Source: Prorocentrum cordatum (Eukaryota; Sar; Dinophyceae; Prorocentrales; Prorocentraceae). Taken from it: a stretch of DNA of 64,000 nucleotides. This document shows, one piece after another, positions 21,126-33,186 of the stretch; position 1 is the first letter of the stretch, and each line of letters opens with the position of its first letter. The translations under genes and the position numbers were made by a program. Below the pieces are notes generated by a model. That model searched no databases. It saw only the letters and a program-made list of their open reading frames with translations, and was not told the origin of the DNA. Location: contig CAUYUJ010016059.1 in assembly GCA_963575745.1 (NCBI GenBank), forward strand, positions 2,048,849 through 2,112,848, in the 5' to 3' direction.

Positions 21126-21133
21126 GGGCGCCG

Positions 21134-22406
21134 TTGACGACAGCTTCCACGCGTGCGCCGACTTCGGCTGGGTGCTCCAGGACGCCGAGGAGGACCTGGA
21201 CCTCATGCGCCAGCTGTGGCAGTCTGCGGCGTCGCACCTGCATGGGTGGCGACCTCGTCGGCGGCGCTGATTTTCTGCGCATCAGCCGCGAGCTAAAGAA
21301 GCCGAAGCGCGAGGCTTGGCACGCGGAGTGGGGCCTCGCCCTCGCCGTTGTCTCTGGCGGCCAGTGGACGAGATCCCGTCGCGCTTCTGCTGGCTACGTG
21401 CTGGGACAGGAGGACCGCGTGCGATGCGGCTGCGAGGGCGAGGCCCTGGCGCGCAGGATCTGGCAGTGTCCTGCGAACGTGGGCGAGGAGATAAAATCCA
21501 CGGCTGCCCTGGTGCCTCGGGCGCTCGCTGGACACGAGGCATCACCTGCCACGTGGTTGCGCGGGGCGCCCGCCTCATGCTCGGCTACTCCCGTCTTCTG
21601 CGACCAGAGGGCGGAGCAGGCCGCGGCGCCCCTCGGCGCGGACAGCGCCCTGGAGTCGGCGAGGCGGCGCGACGGCTTCGCGGCGGTCTACGGCGACGGC
21701 TCCGGCGGGGAGTACTCCGACGACCCGAGGCGCAGGCGCTGCGCTACCAGCATCGCGGCCATGGGCCGGGACGTGGACAGGCCGTGGACCGACCTGCTTT
21801 GGTTTCGCGTTGTACCTGTCCCTGGCAGACGGCAGACCGCGCCGCGCGTGGATATCCCCGGTTTCGCGTTGGCGTTGGAGCCCGTCGGAGAATTTAAGGA
21901 GCGTGACTGACCACGAGCCCCTTTGGCGGTGCTGGGAACGGAAGATGTCGCCCGCGCTGCCAAGCGGTGCCAACGAGGACCTCTAGCAGCGCGCGCGCCA
22001 GGCACGACGGCGCAGGCCTCCTGGCGCGATCGAGGTGGTCTGGGCCCCCGCGCGCACGGACGAGGAGGAGCACCTGCGGCTGCTGAGGCCGGAGACGGAC
22101 CTCGAGCGGGCACTGGGCAATGCCGCTGCAGATGCGCTTGCGAGCGCGACGGCGGCGGCCCGCTGGCGCCTGGGGCTCTTGGGAACTGAGCCGCGCACCG
22201 ACGCGGCCGACGCTGAAGCTCGCATGGTCCGCAGACGGGCCTGTAGGGCCTTGGTGCTCGCGGCTGAGGCTGACCAGCTGCGTGGAATCCGATGCCTGGG
22301 GCCACGTCGGCCCCCGCGCCTTGCTGCCGCCAGTGTGCGCGCCACCTCGTCGCAGCGTCGTCGCACGAGCTGCATCAGTGTGGATCGGAGCGTCGGGTCG
22401 TGCTAG
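21134..22406 (+). pseudogene. LINE C-terminal region: Cys knuckle and RNase H
   Basis: RVRCGCEGEALARRIWQCPA (about 21419-21478) is a Cys-rich segment after the RT. RNase H motifs follow: VYGDGSGGEYSD (first catalytic Asp, about 21687-21722), RVDIPGFALALE (about 21848-21883, with Asp where Glu is normal), VTDHEPLW in another frame (about 21907-21930), and GNAAADALA (about 22117-22143, last Asp). Two or three frame changes separate them. RNase H would remove template RNA after first-strand synthesis. The Glu-to-Asp change and the shifts suggest decay. Confidence 0.7.
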
Positions 22407-22436
22407 CTGCCTGTGCGTGATCGGCCAGAGCCAGCT

Positions 22437-22453
22437 GTTTTGTTTTGTTTTGC
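22437..22453 (+). other. (TTTTG)3 LINE 3' tail
   Basis: Three TTTTG units follow shortly after the RNase H frame ends at 22406, like the short simple-repeat tails of many LINEs. Taken as the likely 3' end of the element. Confidence 0.5.
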
Positions 22454-22985
22454 GGCCACCGCGCGCACGCGCAGGCCCTCCGCCGTCGGACGAGGGGCGA
22501 CGGTCGAGGATCGCCCGCGCTCGTGGCCGCCAGCGTGCTGCTGGAAGGCGGGAGAGGAGCCTTGGACTTCCATTCCTCCCATGCCGCGCATGCCGTCCAT
22601 GTGTTTTGCATCACGTACTGTGCCATGTGTGATTTCTACACTTCGATTGCGAACGGGAGCGATGAACGCTTCCTTTGTCGTCCGTGTCGAGGCCCGGATC
22701 GAGGTGGCAATAGAGTCTCAGTCGTATTCGGAAGGGGCTTGCATCCTCGGCGGGAAGGCCCGCCTCGAGATACCCTCCGTGTCCAGAAAGCCCTTCCCGC
22801 GACTGCCGCAAGCTGCGAGCAGGCGGCGGAGGTTGCTGCCGAAGCTCTCGGACCGAGCCCGAGCCTGCACCAGTCCCCAGGAGGGCCGCGCAGCTAGGGC
22901 GGTGGGAGCGAGGGCCACGTTTGCGGTTGAGGTGCCTGCGTTGCGTTCGTTCCCCGGTCTGGGGTGCGTGGCCCGACTGGGCCAA
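22454..22985. other. No gene recognised
   Basis: About 530 bp of unique-looking sequence with stop-poor frames and no identifiable domain. Confidence 0.4.
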
Positions 22986-22989
22986 ACGT

Positions 22990-23092
22990 TCCCAAACGTT
23001 CCTCCTCCTCTTCCTCCTCTTCTTCCTCCTCCTCCTTTTCCTCCGTTTCCTCCTCCTCTTCCTCCTCCTCCTCCTCTATTGCCCCTCCTCCT
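22990..23092 (+). repeat. (CCT)n tract
   Basis: TCCTCCTCCT-rich run of about 100 bp. Confidence 0.85.
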
Positions 23093-23099
23093 TTGACGC

Positions 23100-25670
23100 T
23101 GTTTAGCTTTCGAGCAGTGCCGCCGTTTCATTTGTACTTGATTTGCTGGTGTAGACTTTGACCAATGCGTCTTGCTCCGGTGCTGGGGCGCTGGAGGAAA
23201 CATGTAGAAAAGGGGGCTCGGGGAGTACATCCCCAGGCCGAAAGTTTTTTCCTCTTGAACTAAAAATGTGAGAACACCAACGGATCCAATTGGATCCCTT
23301 CTTGGGTGTGGGAAAGTTTCGTGGATCCTGTTTCTGTGTTGCGCGGATCTTATTTCCTGTGTGTGGAAAAACGATGGATCCATTTTTTCCCCGGGAATGA
23401 ATATATAATAGTAATTACTATCCGGGACCCAGGGAAAATGGGACCCGCGGAACACTGCAAGTGAAGCATCATGCTAGCCACGGAGCTGTGGATCTGCAGA
23501 CCAATATTATGATTCTACGGGGGAAGGAGGCTCTTCCCAGGACGAAGAGGGAAAGGATGAGGGAAGAGGCAAGAGGAGGTGGGAGGAAAACAGAGGGGAT
23601 CGGCGCGTCACTTCCGACATGTAGGGCTCAAGAGGAAAATCTTTCGGCCTGCGCAAGTATTTCGGAAGAGAGGATGAAGATCTGGAATGGAGGAGGATGA
23701 GGGAAGGGAGGGGGAGGGTACGAGGAGAAAGGAGAGGAGAGATATGGCAGAGGATCGCGACGAGGGCGGGAAGAGGAAGGCTAAGCAGGCAGGGCATTGG
23801 AAGAGCGCGATGGCGAGAAGGAGGAAGAGGAGGGGCGAATTACATTGGACGGCCGTGGACCCCCTCTGTCCACAAGTTCCCTGGCTTGCCCCCCCGCGCT
23901 GAGGGTTTGCGCTGGGTGTACCACCAAAGGTCGATGAGAATGAGGGGGGGCCGGCGCTGGCCCAAGGAATCCACACGGGTCTCCGAACGTTGAAACGTTT
24001 GCAGTCGTGTGGTATTCTGGCGTGGTGAACCACCGGTGCACAACCCATGAGGCCGCGAATGTGAGTGTTCAGCAGTGGTTGGCGCAGAGTGCGCAGCTGG
24101 TTTGGCACGCGAACCGTCGCACGCAGAGCCGCCAGTTGGTTTGGCGCAACTGATGCGGCCGCAATGGCACCTATAACGATGGCATTTTCTCGACGCGTTT
24201 CACTCAACAACCTCGCTGGCTCGCGGGCGTTTCACTGCGGGTCGGTGGTTCGTGCGGGCGCGGTATCGGGATGACGTCGCCAACGGCGGCTACGATGATG
24301 ATGATAGCAGCGCTGGCAGTGTCAGCCACGCGCCCACAGGGGGGTGGCGGGAGGGGGGGAAAGGTGTTAGAAAGCCACCCCTTTCCTGGAAGGCGCGGGT
24401 GCCACTTCTAAGAAGCACGCACTATTTGTGTTTAGTATTAATGTGATGGGTATTATCACGATCGTAAGTATCAACATTATTAGTCGTACTGTTACTATTG
24501 ATCTTGTGAACATCAGTATTAGTATTGTTGTTATTAGTACGAGTATGTTTTTCAACGGCGTGATTGTAACATCTAAGATGCACTTGGTTTGTTACTGAAA
24601 TGCTGCTTTTGCGTCTGAAGGGCAGCGGCGTGCTTCTTCAAACAATGCTGGGGTGTCTCTAGGACGCGGCGCGCCCCTGGCTTTTTAAAAGAGCGGCTGG
24701 CGCCTTCTACGAGGCAGGCGCCTTCTGGGAAGCCCCCCCCATCCATCTACCCCAGTGTGCGCGCCACCAACGGTGGACGGCAAGGCCAATGACGGTGCCG
24801 ATGTGGTTGACGACGGTGACTATGATGGTGTCCACGTGTCGGTCGTGAAGGTGGTTGACGGATGATGTTTGCAACGCTTGCGATTGCCGATGACGGTAAT
24901 GGCGGTGATGTGGTGGCGTTGGTGAGGGTGATGGTGAGGAAGCACACGTGTTGAAATGCAATATATTTGTATGATTTTTGGGTAAAAAATGGCGTGTCTT
25001 TCAGATGTCCATGAGATGCTATATCTTGGAACGTTTCGATGACCAATGGTGTTGGGAAGGAGCTCGGCGCGCGCGTGGCTGTGTGCGCGTGTGGCCCGCA
25101 TGATAGTATTTGAGTCGGATCGCGCACTTGTCGCATGTTCGGTCAACGCGGGTGCGCCGCGTGGTAAAGGTGACAATGCAGGTTCTGGCCGAGATTGCAA
25201 GCATCGCATGGCCTCTCCTGATTTCGGCAGACGCGCGCGGCGCAAAAGCTGCAGTCCGTGCGATGAACAACCTCAGAAATTGTGTTGTCGAGGTTGAAAT
25301 ACTAGCAGCACGAATATGTTTGGTATGATGTCGACTTGTGCGCGCGTGTGGCTTTTTGTGCCGTCTTCTGTCCAAGGGTTACTATAGGAAACTACCCTTT
25401 AAGATACGCGGGTGTACGCGTACGGTGGTGTTTGGCAGGGTTGGGGAGGGGTTCGACACCACAGTGGATTTTTAGGAGATGGAAAATGAGCGATGAGGCA
25501 GGATCACATTAAATTGCAGTGCTCAAGGGGGAGGGGGGTCGTTCAGTCCAGGCTCGGGGTGGGGGGATTTTTGTTCCCCACATGTTTCGTGGGGTTCTGG
25601 TTTTCTTCACTGCCGCGCCGCACCCGCGTCTCACCTCACCTCACACCTCATCTCCTCTCTCCTCCTTCCT
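23100..25670. other. Intergenic sequence, no gene recognised
   Basis: About 2.6 kb. Visible items are a cluster of GGATCC sites at 23280-23385, purine-rich patches at 23520-23780, a TTGGCGCA/GTTTGGCGCAA self-similar patch near 24080-24150, and AT-richer trinucleotide-like sequence at 24430-24560. No domain, RNA gene or clear element is seen. Confidence 0.4.
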
Positions 25671-25677
25671 CTCTCAC

Positions 25678-25831
25678 CCACAGCACAGCACAACACAGCA
25701 CGGCACAGCGCACATATACACATACACACATACACACAAACATACCTCATCACCCACAGCACAGCACACAGCACAGCACAGCACAGCACAGCACAGCTCA
25801 CCGCAGCACAGCACAGCACAGCACAGCATAG

Positions 25832-25911
<80 letters not shown>

Positions 25912-25920
25912 AGCACGAAA
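25678..25920 (+). repeat. (CACAG)n and (CA)n microsatellites
   Basis: CACAGCACAG runs (25678-25835) pass into CA dinucleotide runs (25840-25915) and directly abut the 90-bp satellite. Confidence 0.9.
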
Positions 25921-25924
25921 GGCG

Positions 25925-28900
25925 TGGCAGGAGTGGCACTTTCTCGACACCACAGGGGGTGCGCAGAGGGTGGTCCCTCAGCGCGGCCTCTATCCGTGAC
26001 ACGCTCGCAGATCGTGGCAGAAGTGGCATTTTCTCGACGCCACAGGGGGTGCGCAGAGGGTGGTCCCTCAGCGCGGCCTCTATCCGTGACACGCTCGCAG
26101 ATCGTGGCAGGAGTGGCACTTTCTCGACACCACAGGGGGTGCGCAGAGGGTGGTCCCTCAGCGCGGCCTCTATCCGTGACACGCTCGCAGATCGTGGCAG
26201 GAGTACTTTCACGACGGGGGTGCGCAGAGGGTGGTCCCTCAGCGCGGCCTCTATCCGTGACACGCTCGCAGCGCGCGCCTCTATCCGTGACACGCTCGCA
26301 GATCGTGGCAGGAGTGGCACTTTCTCGACACCACAGGGGGTGCGCAGAGGGTGGTCCCTCAGCGCGGCCTCTATCCGTGACACGCTCGCAGATCGTGGCA
26401 GGAGTGGCACTTTCTCGACACCACAGGGGGTGCGCAGAGGGTGGTCCTTCAGCGCGGCCTCTATCCGTGACACGCTCGCAGATCGTGGCAGGAGTGGCAC
26501 TTTCTCGACACCACAGGGGGTGCGCAGAGGGTGGTCCCTCAGCGCGGCCTCTATCCGTGACACGCTCGCAGATCGTGGCAGGAGTGGCACTTTCTCGACA
26601 CCACAGGGGGTGCGCAGAGGGTGGTCCCTCAGCGCGGCCTCTATCCGTGACACGCTCGCAGATCGTGGCAGGAGTGGCACTTTCTCGACACCACAGGGGG
26701 TGCGCAGAGGGTGGTCCCTCAGCGCGGCCTCTATCCGTGACACGCTCGCAGATCGTGGCAGGAGTGGCACTTTCTCGACACCACAGGGGGTGCGCAGAGG
26801 GTGGTCCCTCAGCGCGGCCTCTATCCGTGACACGCTCGCAGATCGTGGCAGGAGTGGCACTTTCTCGACACCACAGGGGGTGCGCAGAGGGTGGTCCCTC
26901 AGCGCGGCCTCTATCCGTGACACGCTCGCAGATCGTGGCAGGAGTGGCACTTTCTCGACACCACAGGGGGTGCGCAGAGGGTGGTCCCTCAGCGCGGCCT
27001 CTATCCGTGACACGCTCGCAGATCGTGGCAGGAGTGGCACTTTCTCGACACCACAGGGGGTGCGCAGAGGGTGGTCCCTCAGCGCGGCCTCTATCCGTGA
27101 CACGCTCGCAGATCGTGGCAGGAGTGGCACTTTCTCGACACCACAGGGGGTGCGCAGAGGGTGGTCCCTCAGCGCGGCCTCTATCCGTGACACGCTCGCA
27201 GATCGGGCAGGAGTGGCACTTTCTCGACGCCACAGGGGGTGCGCAGAGGGTGGTCCCTCAGCGCGGCCTCTATCTGTGACACGCTCGCAGATCGCGGCAG
27301 GAGTTGCATGTTCTCGACACCACAGGGGGTGCGCAGAGGGTGGTCCCTCAGCGCGGCCTCTATCCGTGACACGCTCGCAGATCGTGGCAGGAGTGGCACT
27401 TTCTCGACACCACAGGGGGTGCGCAGAGGGTGGTCCCTCAGCGCGGCCTCTATCCGTGACAAGCTCGCAGATCGTGGCATGAGTGGCACTTTCTCGACAC
27501 CACAGGGTGCGCAGAGTGGTCGCGCGGCCTCTATCCGTGACACGCTCGCAGATCCAGGAGTGGCACTTTCTCGACACCACAGGGGGTGCGCAGCCTCAGC
27601 GCGGCCTCTATCCGTGACACGCTCGCAGATCGTGGCAGGAGTGGCACTTTCTCGACACCACAGGGGTGCGCAGAGGGTGGTCCCTCAGCGCGGCCTCTAT
27701 CCGTGACACGCTCGCAGATCGTGGCAGGAGTGGCACTTTCTCGACACCACAGGGGGCGCAGAGGGTGGTCCCTCAGCGCGGCCTCTATCCGTGACACGGC
27801 AGATCGTGGCAGGAGTGGCACTTTCTCGACGCGGGGGTGCGCAGAGGGTGGTCCCTCAGCGCGGCCTCTATCCGTGACACGCTCGCAGATCGTGGCAGGA
27901 GTGGCACTTTCTCGACACCACAGGGGGTGCGCAGAGGGTGGTCCCTCAGCGCGGCCTCTATCCGTGACACGCTCGCAGATCGTGGCAGGAGTGGCACTTT
28001 CTCGACACCACAGGGGGTGCGCAGAGGGTGGTCCCTCAGCGCGGCCTCTATCCGTGACACGCTCGCAGATCGTGGCAGGAGTGGCACTTTCTCGACACCA
28101 CAGGGGGTGCGCAGAGGGTGGTCCCTCAGCGCGGCCTCTATCCGTGACACGCTCGCAGATCGTGGCAGGAGTGGCACTTTCTCGACACCACAGGGGGTGC
28201 GCAGAGGGTGGTCCCTCAGCGCGGCCTCTATCCGTGACACGCTCGCAGATCGTGGCAGGAGTGGCACTTTCTCGACTACTTCTTGGCTCGCAGAGGGTGG
28301 CACACTGCGCAGAGAGCGTCTATCCGTGCTCACGCTCGACAGATGAGTGGCAGAGTCGGCAGAGACACCACAGGGGTGCGCAGAGGGTGGTCCCTCAGCG
28401 CGGCCTCTATCCGTGACACGCTCGCAGATCGTGGCAGGAGTGGCACTTTCTCGACACCACAGGGGGTGCGCAGAGGGTGGTCCCTCAGCGCGGCCTCTAT
28501 CCGTGACACGCTCGCAGATCGTGGCAGGAGTGGCACTTTCTCGACACCACAGGGGGTGCGCAGAGGGTGGTCCCTCAGCGCGGCCTCTATCCGTGACACG
28601 CTCGCAGATCGTGGCAGGAGTGGCACTTTCTCGACACCACAGGGGGTGCGCAGAGGGTGGTCCCTCAGCGCGGCCTCTATCCGTGACACGCTCGCAGATC
28701 GTGGCAGGAGTGGCACTTTCTCGACACCACAGGGGGTGCGCAGAGGGTGGTCCCTCAGCGCGGCCTCTATCCGTGACACGCTCGCAGATCGTGGCAGGAG
28801 TGGCACTTTCTCGACACCACAGGGGGTGCGCAGAGGGTGGTCCCTCAGCGCGGCCTCTATCCGTGACACGCTCGCAGATCGTGGCAGGAGTGGCACGTTC

Positions 28901-30065
28901 TCGACACCACAGGGGGTGCGCAGAGGGTGGTCCCTCAGCGCGGCCTCTATCTGTGACTCGCTCGCAGATTGTGGCAGGAGTGGCATTTTCTCGACACCAC
29001 AGGAGGTGCGCAGAGGGTGGTCCCTCAGCGCGGCGTCTATCCGTGACACGCTCGCAGATCGTTCTCGACACCACAGGGGGTGCGCAGAGGGTGGTCCCTC
29101 AGCGCGGCCTCTATCCGTGACACGCTCGCAGATCGTGGCAGGAGTGGCACTTTCTCGACACCACAGGGGGTGCGCAGAGGGTGGTCCCTCAGCGCGGCCT
29201 CTATCCGTGACACGCTCGCAGATCGTGGCAGGAGTGGCACTTTCTCGACACCACAGGGGGTGCGCAGAGGGTGGTCCCTCAGCGCGGCCTCTATCCGTGA
29301 CACGCTCGCAGATCGTGGCAGGAGGGCACTTTCTCGACACCACAGGGGGTGCGCAGAGGGTGGTCCCTCAGCGCGGCCTCTATCCGTGACACGCAGGCAG
29401 GTGGCACAGGGGGTGCGCAGGGTGGTCCCTCAGCGCGGCCTCTATCCGTGACACGCTCGCAGATCGTGGCAGGAGTGGCACTTTCTCGACACCACAGGGG
29501 GTGCGCAGAGGGTGGTCCCTCAGCGCGGCCTCTATCCGTGACACGCTCGCAGATCGTGGCAGGAGTGGCACTTTCTCGACACCACAGGGGGTGCGCAGAG
29601 GGTGGTCCCTCAGCGCGGCCTCTATCCGTGACACGCTCGCAGATCGTGGCAGGAGTGGCACTTTCTCGACACCACAGGGGGTGCGCAGAGGGTGGTCCCT
29701 CAGCGCGGCCTCTATCCGTGACACGCTCGCAGATCGTGGCAGGAGTGGCACTTTCTCGACACCACAGGGGGTGCGCAGAGGGTGGTCCCTCAGCGCGGCC
29801 TCTATCCGTGACACGCTCGCAGATCGTGGCAGGAGTGGCACTTTCTCGACACCACAGGGGGTGCGCAGAGGGTGGTCCCTCAGCGCGGCCTCTATCCGTG
29901 ACACGCTCGCAGATCGTGGCAGGAGTGGCACTTTCTCGACACCACAGGGGGTGCGCAGAGGGTGGTCCCTCAGCGCGGCCTCTATCCGTGACACGCTCGC
30001 AGATCGTGGCAGGAGTGGCACTTTCTCGACACCACAGGGGGTGCGCAGAGGGTGGTCCCTCAGCC
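25925..30065 (+). repeat. 90-bp satellite array, about 46 units
   Basis: The unit contains GGAGTGGCACTTTCTCGACA, CCACAGGGGGTGCGCAGAGG, GTGGTCCCTCAGCGCGGCCT and CTATCCGTGACACGCTCGCA plus GATCGTGGCA. Successive units at 26401, 26491 and 26581 are exactly 90 bp apart and nearly identical. Shortened or scrambled units cluster at 26205-26290, 27500-27840, 28270-28370 and 29060-29420. Because 90 is a multiple of three and the unit lacks stops in several frames, very long repetitive frames exist on both strands, but partial units break them. I regard the array as non-coding. Confidence 0.95.
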
Positions 30066-30316
30066 CGGCCGCTATGCACGAAGGTCGTCCGTGGCATAGC
30101 AGGCGTGGCATTTTCTCGGTGTCATAGGGGGTGCGCAGGGGGGGGTCCCTCACCGCGGCCGCTATGCACGACGGTCGTCCAGGGCATAGCAGGCGCGGCA
30201 TTTTTCCGACACCATAGAGGCTGCGCAGGGGGTGGTCCCTCACCGCGGCCGCCATGCACGACGGTCGTCCAGGGCATAGCAGGCGTGGCACTTTCTCGAC
30301 ACCATAGAGGGTGCGC
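30066..30316 (+). repeat. Diverged 90-bp satellite units at the array edge
   Basis: Three units keep the 90-bp spacing (GCATAGC at 30094, 30184 and 30274) and the GGGTGCGCAGGGGG.TGGTCCCTCA core, but half of each unit is replaced by GCTATGCACGACGGTCGTCC. They may be an older or separate subfamily at the boundary. Confidence 0.85.
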
Positions 30317-30534
30317 ATGGCCGCTGGCTGGCTCGAATCTGTCATCGATGGAGGATAGAAGGCTAGGAAGAGGGAAGAGGTTCAAGCAATAAGCAATATG
30401 GCGTTGGATGACACAGAGGGGAATATCCGCGACGAGGGCTGAGAACGCAGAAGTGCGCATATATTATTAAATTATCCCAGTGCGACCCTACCTAGGAGTT
30501 GGAGCCCCTAGGAAAGCAGCATTAGCAGTAACAG

Positions 30535-31140
30535 TAAAGCTAGACTAAAGCTAAGCTAAAGCTAAGCTAAAGCTAAGCTGAATATAAGCTAAAGCTAAGC
30601 TAAAGCTAAGCTAAATCTTAGCTAAAGCTTAGCTAAAGCTAAGCTAAAGCTAAGCTAAAGCTAAGCTATATCTAAGCTAAAGCTAAGCTAAAGCTAAGCT
30701 AACGCTAAGCTAAACGTTAAAGCTAAGCTACAGCTAAGCTATAGCTAAGCTAAAGCTAAGCTAAAGCTCAGCTAAAGCTAAGCTAACGCTAAGCTAAAAG
30801 CTAAAGCTGAGCTACAGCTAAGCTAAAGCTAAGCTAAAGCTAAGCTGAAGCTAAGCTAACGCTAAGCTGAAGCTGAGCTCAAGCTAAGCTAAAGCTAAGC
30901 TAAAACTAAGCCAAAGCTAAGCCAAAGCTAAGCTAAAGCTAAGCCAAAGCTAAGCTAAAGCTAAGCTAAAGCTAAGCGAAAGCTAAGCCAAAGCTAAGCC
31001 ACAGCTAAGCTAAAGCTAAGCTAAAGCTAAGCCAAAGCTAAGCTAAAGCTAAGCTAAAGCTAAGCGGAAGCTAAGGTAAAGCTAAGGTAAAGCTAAGCCA
31101 AAGCTAAAGCTAAAGCTAAGCTAAAGCTAAAGCTAAAGCT
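30535..31140 (+). repeat. AAGCTAAGCTA 11-bp array
   Basis: About 600 bp of 11-bp units with point changes and occasional 6-bp half units. AGCT palindromes recur throughout. No coding potential. Confidence 0.95.
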
Positions 31141-31200
31141 CCCAGGGGACTGGGGGAACCGCGGGGCGGGGACTGGGGGAACCGCCCGGGGCGATTTACA
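31141..31200 (+). repeat. Short direct repeat
   Basis: GGGGACTGGGGGAACCGC occurs twice, near 31145 and 31168. Confidence 0.7.
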
Positions 31201-31339
31201 CTGCCCGGCCCCTTTAAGCTAAGAGAGTAAGAACCCTCTAGGCAGAGCCTAGGTAGGGAACTTAAGCAATCACATAAGATTTAAATTAAGTCTGTGGGGT
31301 TCCTCGGTCGCGTAATTCTTGTTCGAAGCGGAACTCTGT

Positions 31340-31606
31340 GTAGAATCTACGTGGTGCAAGTTGTCGGGCGCGATCGATATGGTGCACCCCATAGAATGTA
31401 GTATGCATAGTTATCTTCTCTTGGAAACATGTCGTGGCCTTCTGGGGTGTTGCATTATGCGGAGTGCAGCATACGTGGTACAGTCTACGTGGTGCAAGCT
31501 GCGCAGGTGCAGATTATGGATGCAATCCATGTGGTGGCGCAGTCTCCGCGGTGCAATCTATGGAAAGCAATCTATGTGGTGCAGTCTATGTGGTGCCAGC
31601 TGTGCA
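31340..31606 (+). repeat. 14-bp degenerate tandem repeat
   Basis: Units such as TATGTGGTGCAGTC and TCCGCGGTGCAATC run in exact 14-bp steps at about 31545-31600 and become looser to the left. Confidence 0.7.
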
Positions 31607-32280
31607 TGCATCGGATACGCAAGCCAGTTACGCCGCAAGCCAGCGAACGAGGCGGCCATACCGGGCGAAACCCCGGTAATGCCAGTCAGCGCCTGGGCTG
31701 TCCACGAGGCGACCACGGGCGAGCACCAGACGAACAACGTGGAAACACCCACCAGTGCAAGGGGCGGCCAGCGAAAAGAAGGAAGCACTGTTTGGGGAGC
31801 ATTGTTTGGAGAGCCGCTGCGTAACCATGAATGTTCTGAGGTCCGCACGCCCGGCGAGGGGGGCCCAGCGCCGACCGAAGAAGTCCGCGCGTACCTCCCC
31901 AAAGTTTTTGCTAATGGCAGGTTCGCGCCGCGCCGACGCGCCGGCGAGCCCAGCGCGGCGTTCAAGGTTGAACGCCGCTGGTGGTCCGGAGTCGGCCGAT
32001 ACCGGACGATCTGCGCTACTGGAAGGCCGCGATCGCTCAACGGTGAGCGGTCCATTCGGCGTTGGAAAAGCGCAACGCACGAGTCATCACATCACGCACC
32101 TACCCGTGTGCCGCTTCCTAGTCTTGCGTGCAGACAAGACGCTGAAGGCGGGACCATTGTGGACTCAGGAGGGGCTCTGAGTTTGGGACCATTCCTTTTA
32201 TATTAAGGTCGGGACCCATTCATCGCTGAGGCTCGCCGCGGCCAGAACAGCCCCTTTCGTTTCTTATTTGGCGTTCCTAC
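31607..32280. other. No gene recognised
   Basis: A frame of some 200 codons crosses this stretch, but no domain or codon pattern supports it, and overlapping frames on the other strand are also open. Confidence 0.35.
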
Positions 32281-32282
32281 TG

Positions 32283-32475
32283 TCCAGGCCTCCCAGATGG
32301 GGTCGGAGTAGACGGGACAGGAGAAATGCGCCGCATCGCCGATGCATCGGCGATGCGACTCGATGTGCAACCCGATTTTGTCCACGCCGACGGCTCCGAT
32401 CTGTCGCCGACGTCGCCGATGCATCCGCGATGCATTGGCGATGCGGCACGATCCTCCGACCCCATGATAGTGGCA
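32283..32475. mobile_element. GATGCATCGG inverted-repeat element (copy 1)
   Basis: Begins AGGCCTCCCAGATGGGGTCG and ends with the inverted CTCCGACCCCAT. Inside it carries repeated CGATGCATCGGCGATGCG boxes and the block CAACCCGATTTTGTCC. It matches the element at 53619-53842. The right terminal repeat is truncated. Confidence 0.7.
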
Positions 32476-32935
32476 GCACGATGGACTGCATCCGCTCCTC
32501 CTTCCATGCCCTCCTTCGTGTAATGCTGTTCTACCGGCTCCTCGTGGCCGTCATGGCGGTCAGCGCGTGCGTTTTTAAGACATCGTGTCATGGTCATGTT
32601 CGTAGTCGTACTCCTCAGGCGATGCTTAAGAAAACCCAAGTTTTCGGCCAGAGTCTCGACTATTCTTAATGTTTCAATGTAAATCCTAAGGTTTTGATAT
32701 GAATTTTGGGTATTTGTTCAAGTTCTGAGACTCTGAATGTCTTAACCCATGATTTCTGGAGCATTTCGCAAGGTGTACTCCAGGAAAAGGGGGGCCAGCG
32801 CCTGCGGTGAGCACCTCCCGCGCGGGGGGCGGGGGGTCCTGCCCCCGCGGGCGAGGCTGCAGCGGATGATCGAGGGCAGAGGCGGCCAGCAGCGCGCCCG
32901 GCCCGGGTCCCGAGAGGATTGGGGCCGGCAATGTT
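32476..32935. other. No gene recognised
   Basis: Mixed sequence. A GC-rich hairpin (CGCGGGGGGCGG ... CCTGCCCCCGCG) lies near 32820-32860. Nothing else identified. Confidence 0.4.
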
Positions 32936-32939
32936 CTTG

Positions 32940-33120
32940 AGGTGTTCAAAATCGGGGGTGGACAGAACCCCCAATAGTGACACGTCGACTAGTGAATTGT
33001 CCGTTTTTGGTTCTCGAGAGAGCGCCGTGGCCGTTATTTTCCAGGCCTGCGCCCGCCAGGTTTGGGCCTCAGGTCGTTTTCACTAAACCACGTTTTGCTA
33101 AAGGGGGGTCTGTCCATCCC
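32940..33120 (+). repeat. Dispersed repeat H (copy 1)
   Basis: GACACGTCGACTAGTGAATT, CGTGGCCGTTATTTT, CAGGTCGTTTT and GCTAAAGGGGGGTCTGTCC occur in this order and recur, diverged, at 45425-45570. Confidence 0.6.
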
Positions 33121-33186
33121 CGACAAATTTCCCTGAGGGCTTGACGACTCTTCGCCAAACGACTTGTGGGGATCGAGCCGGATAAA

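Larger units (their letters stand above)
16153..22453 (+). mobile_element. Near full-length decayed LINE retrotransposon with RNase H
   Basis: The boundaries are the spliced-leader relic on the left and a short TTTTG repeat tail on the right, about 6.3 kb. The order is gag-like ORF1, apurinic-type endonuclease, linker, reverse transcriptase, Cys-containing knuckle and RNase H, all on the + strand. At least six changes of reading frame and one in-frame stop show that this copy is dead. The order fits LINE elements of the RNase H-bearing kind. Target-site duplications could not be established by eye. Sub-parts are annotated separately. Confidence 0.8.

Noticed and set aside
25519-27279. Very long ORFs (over 500 codons) in the satellite on both strands
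   Set aside because: They exist because the unit is 90 bp and lacks stops in several frames. Partial units break each frame, and the peptides have no domain.
25925-30065. Regular array with constant period, CRISPR-like at first sight
   Set aside because: The whole 90-bp unit is repeated; there are no variable spacers between short repeats and no cas genes. It is a satellite.
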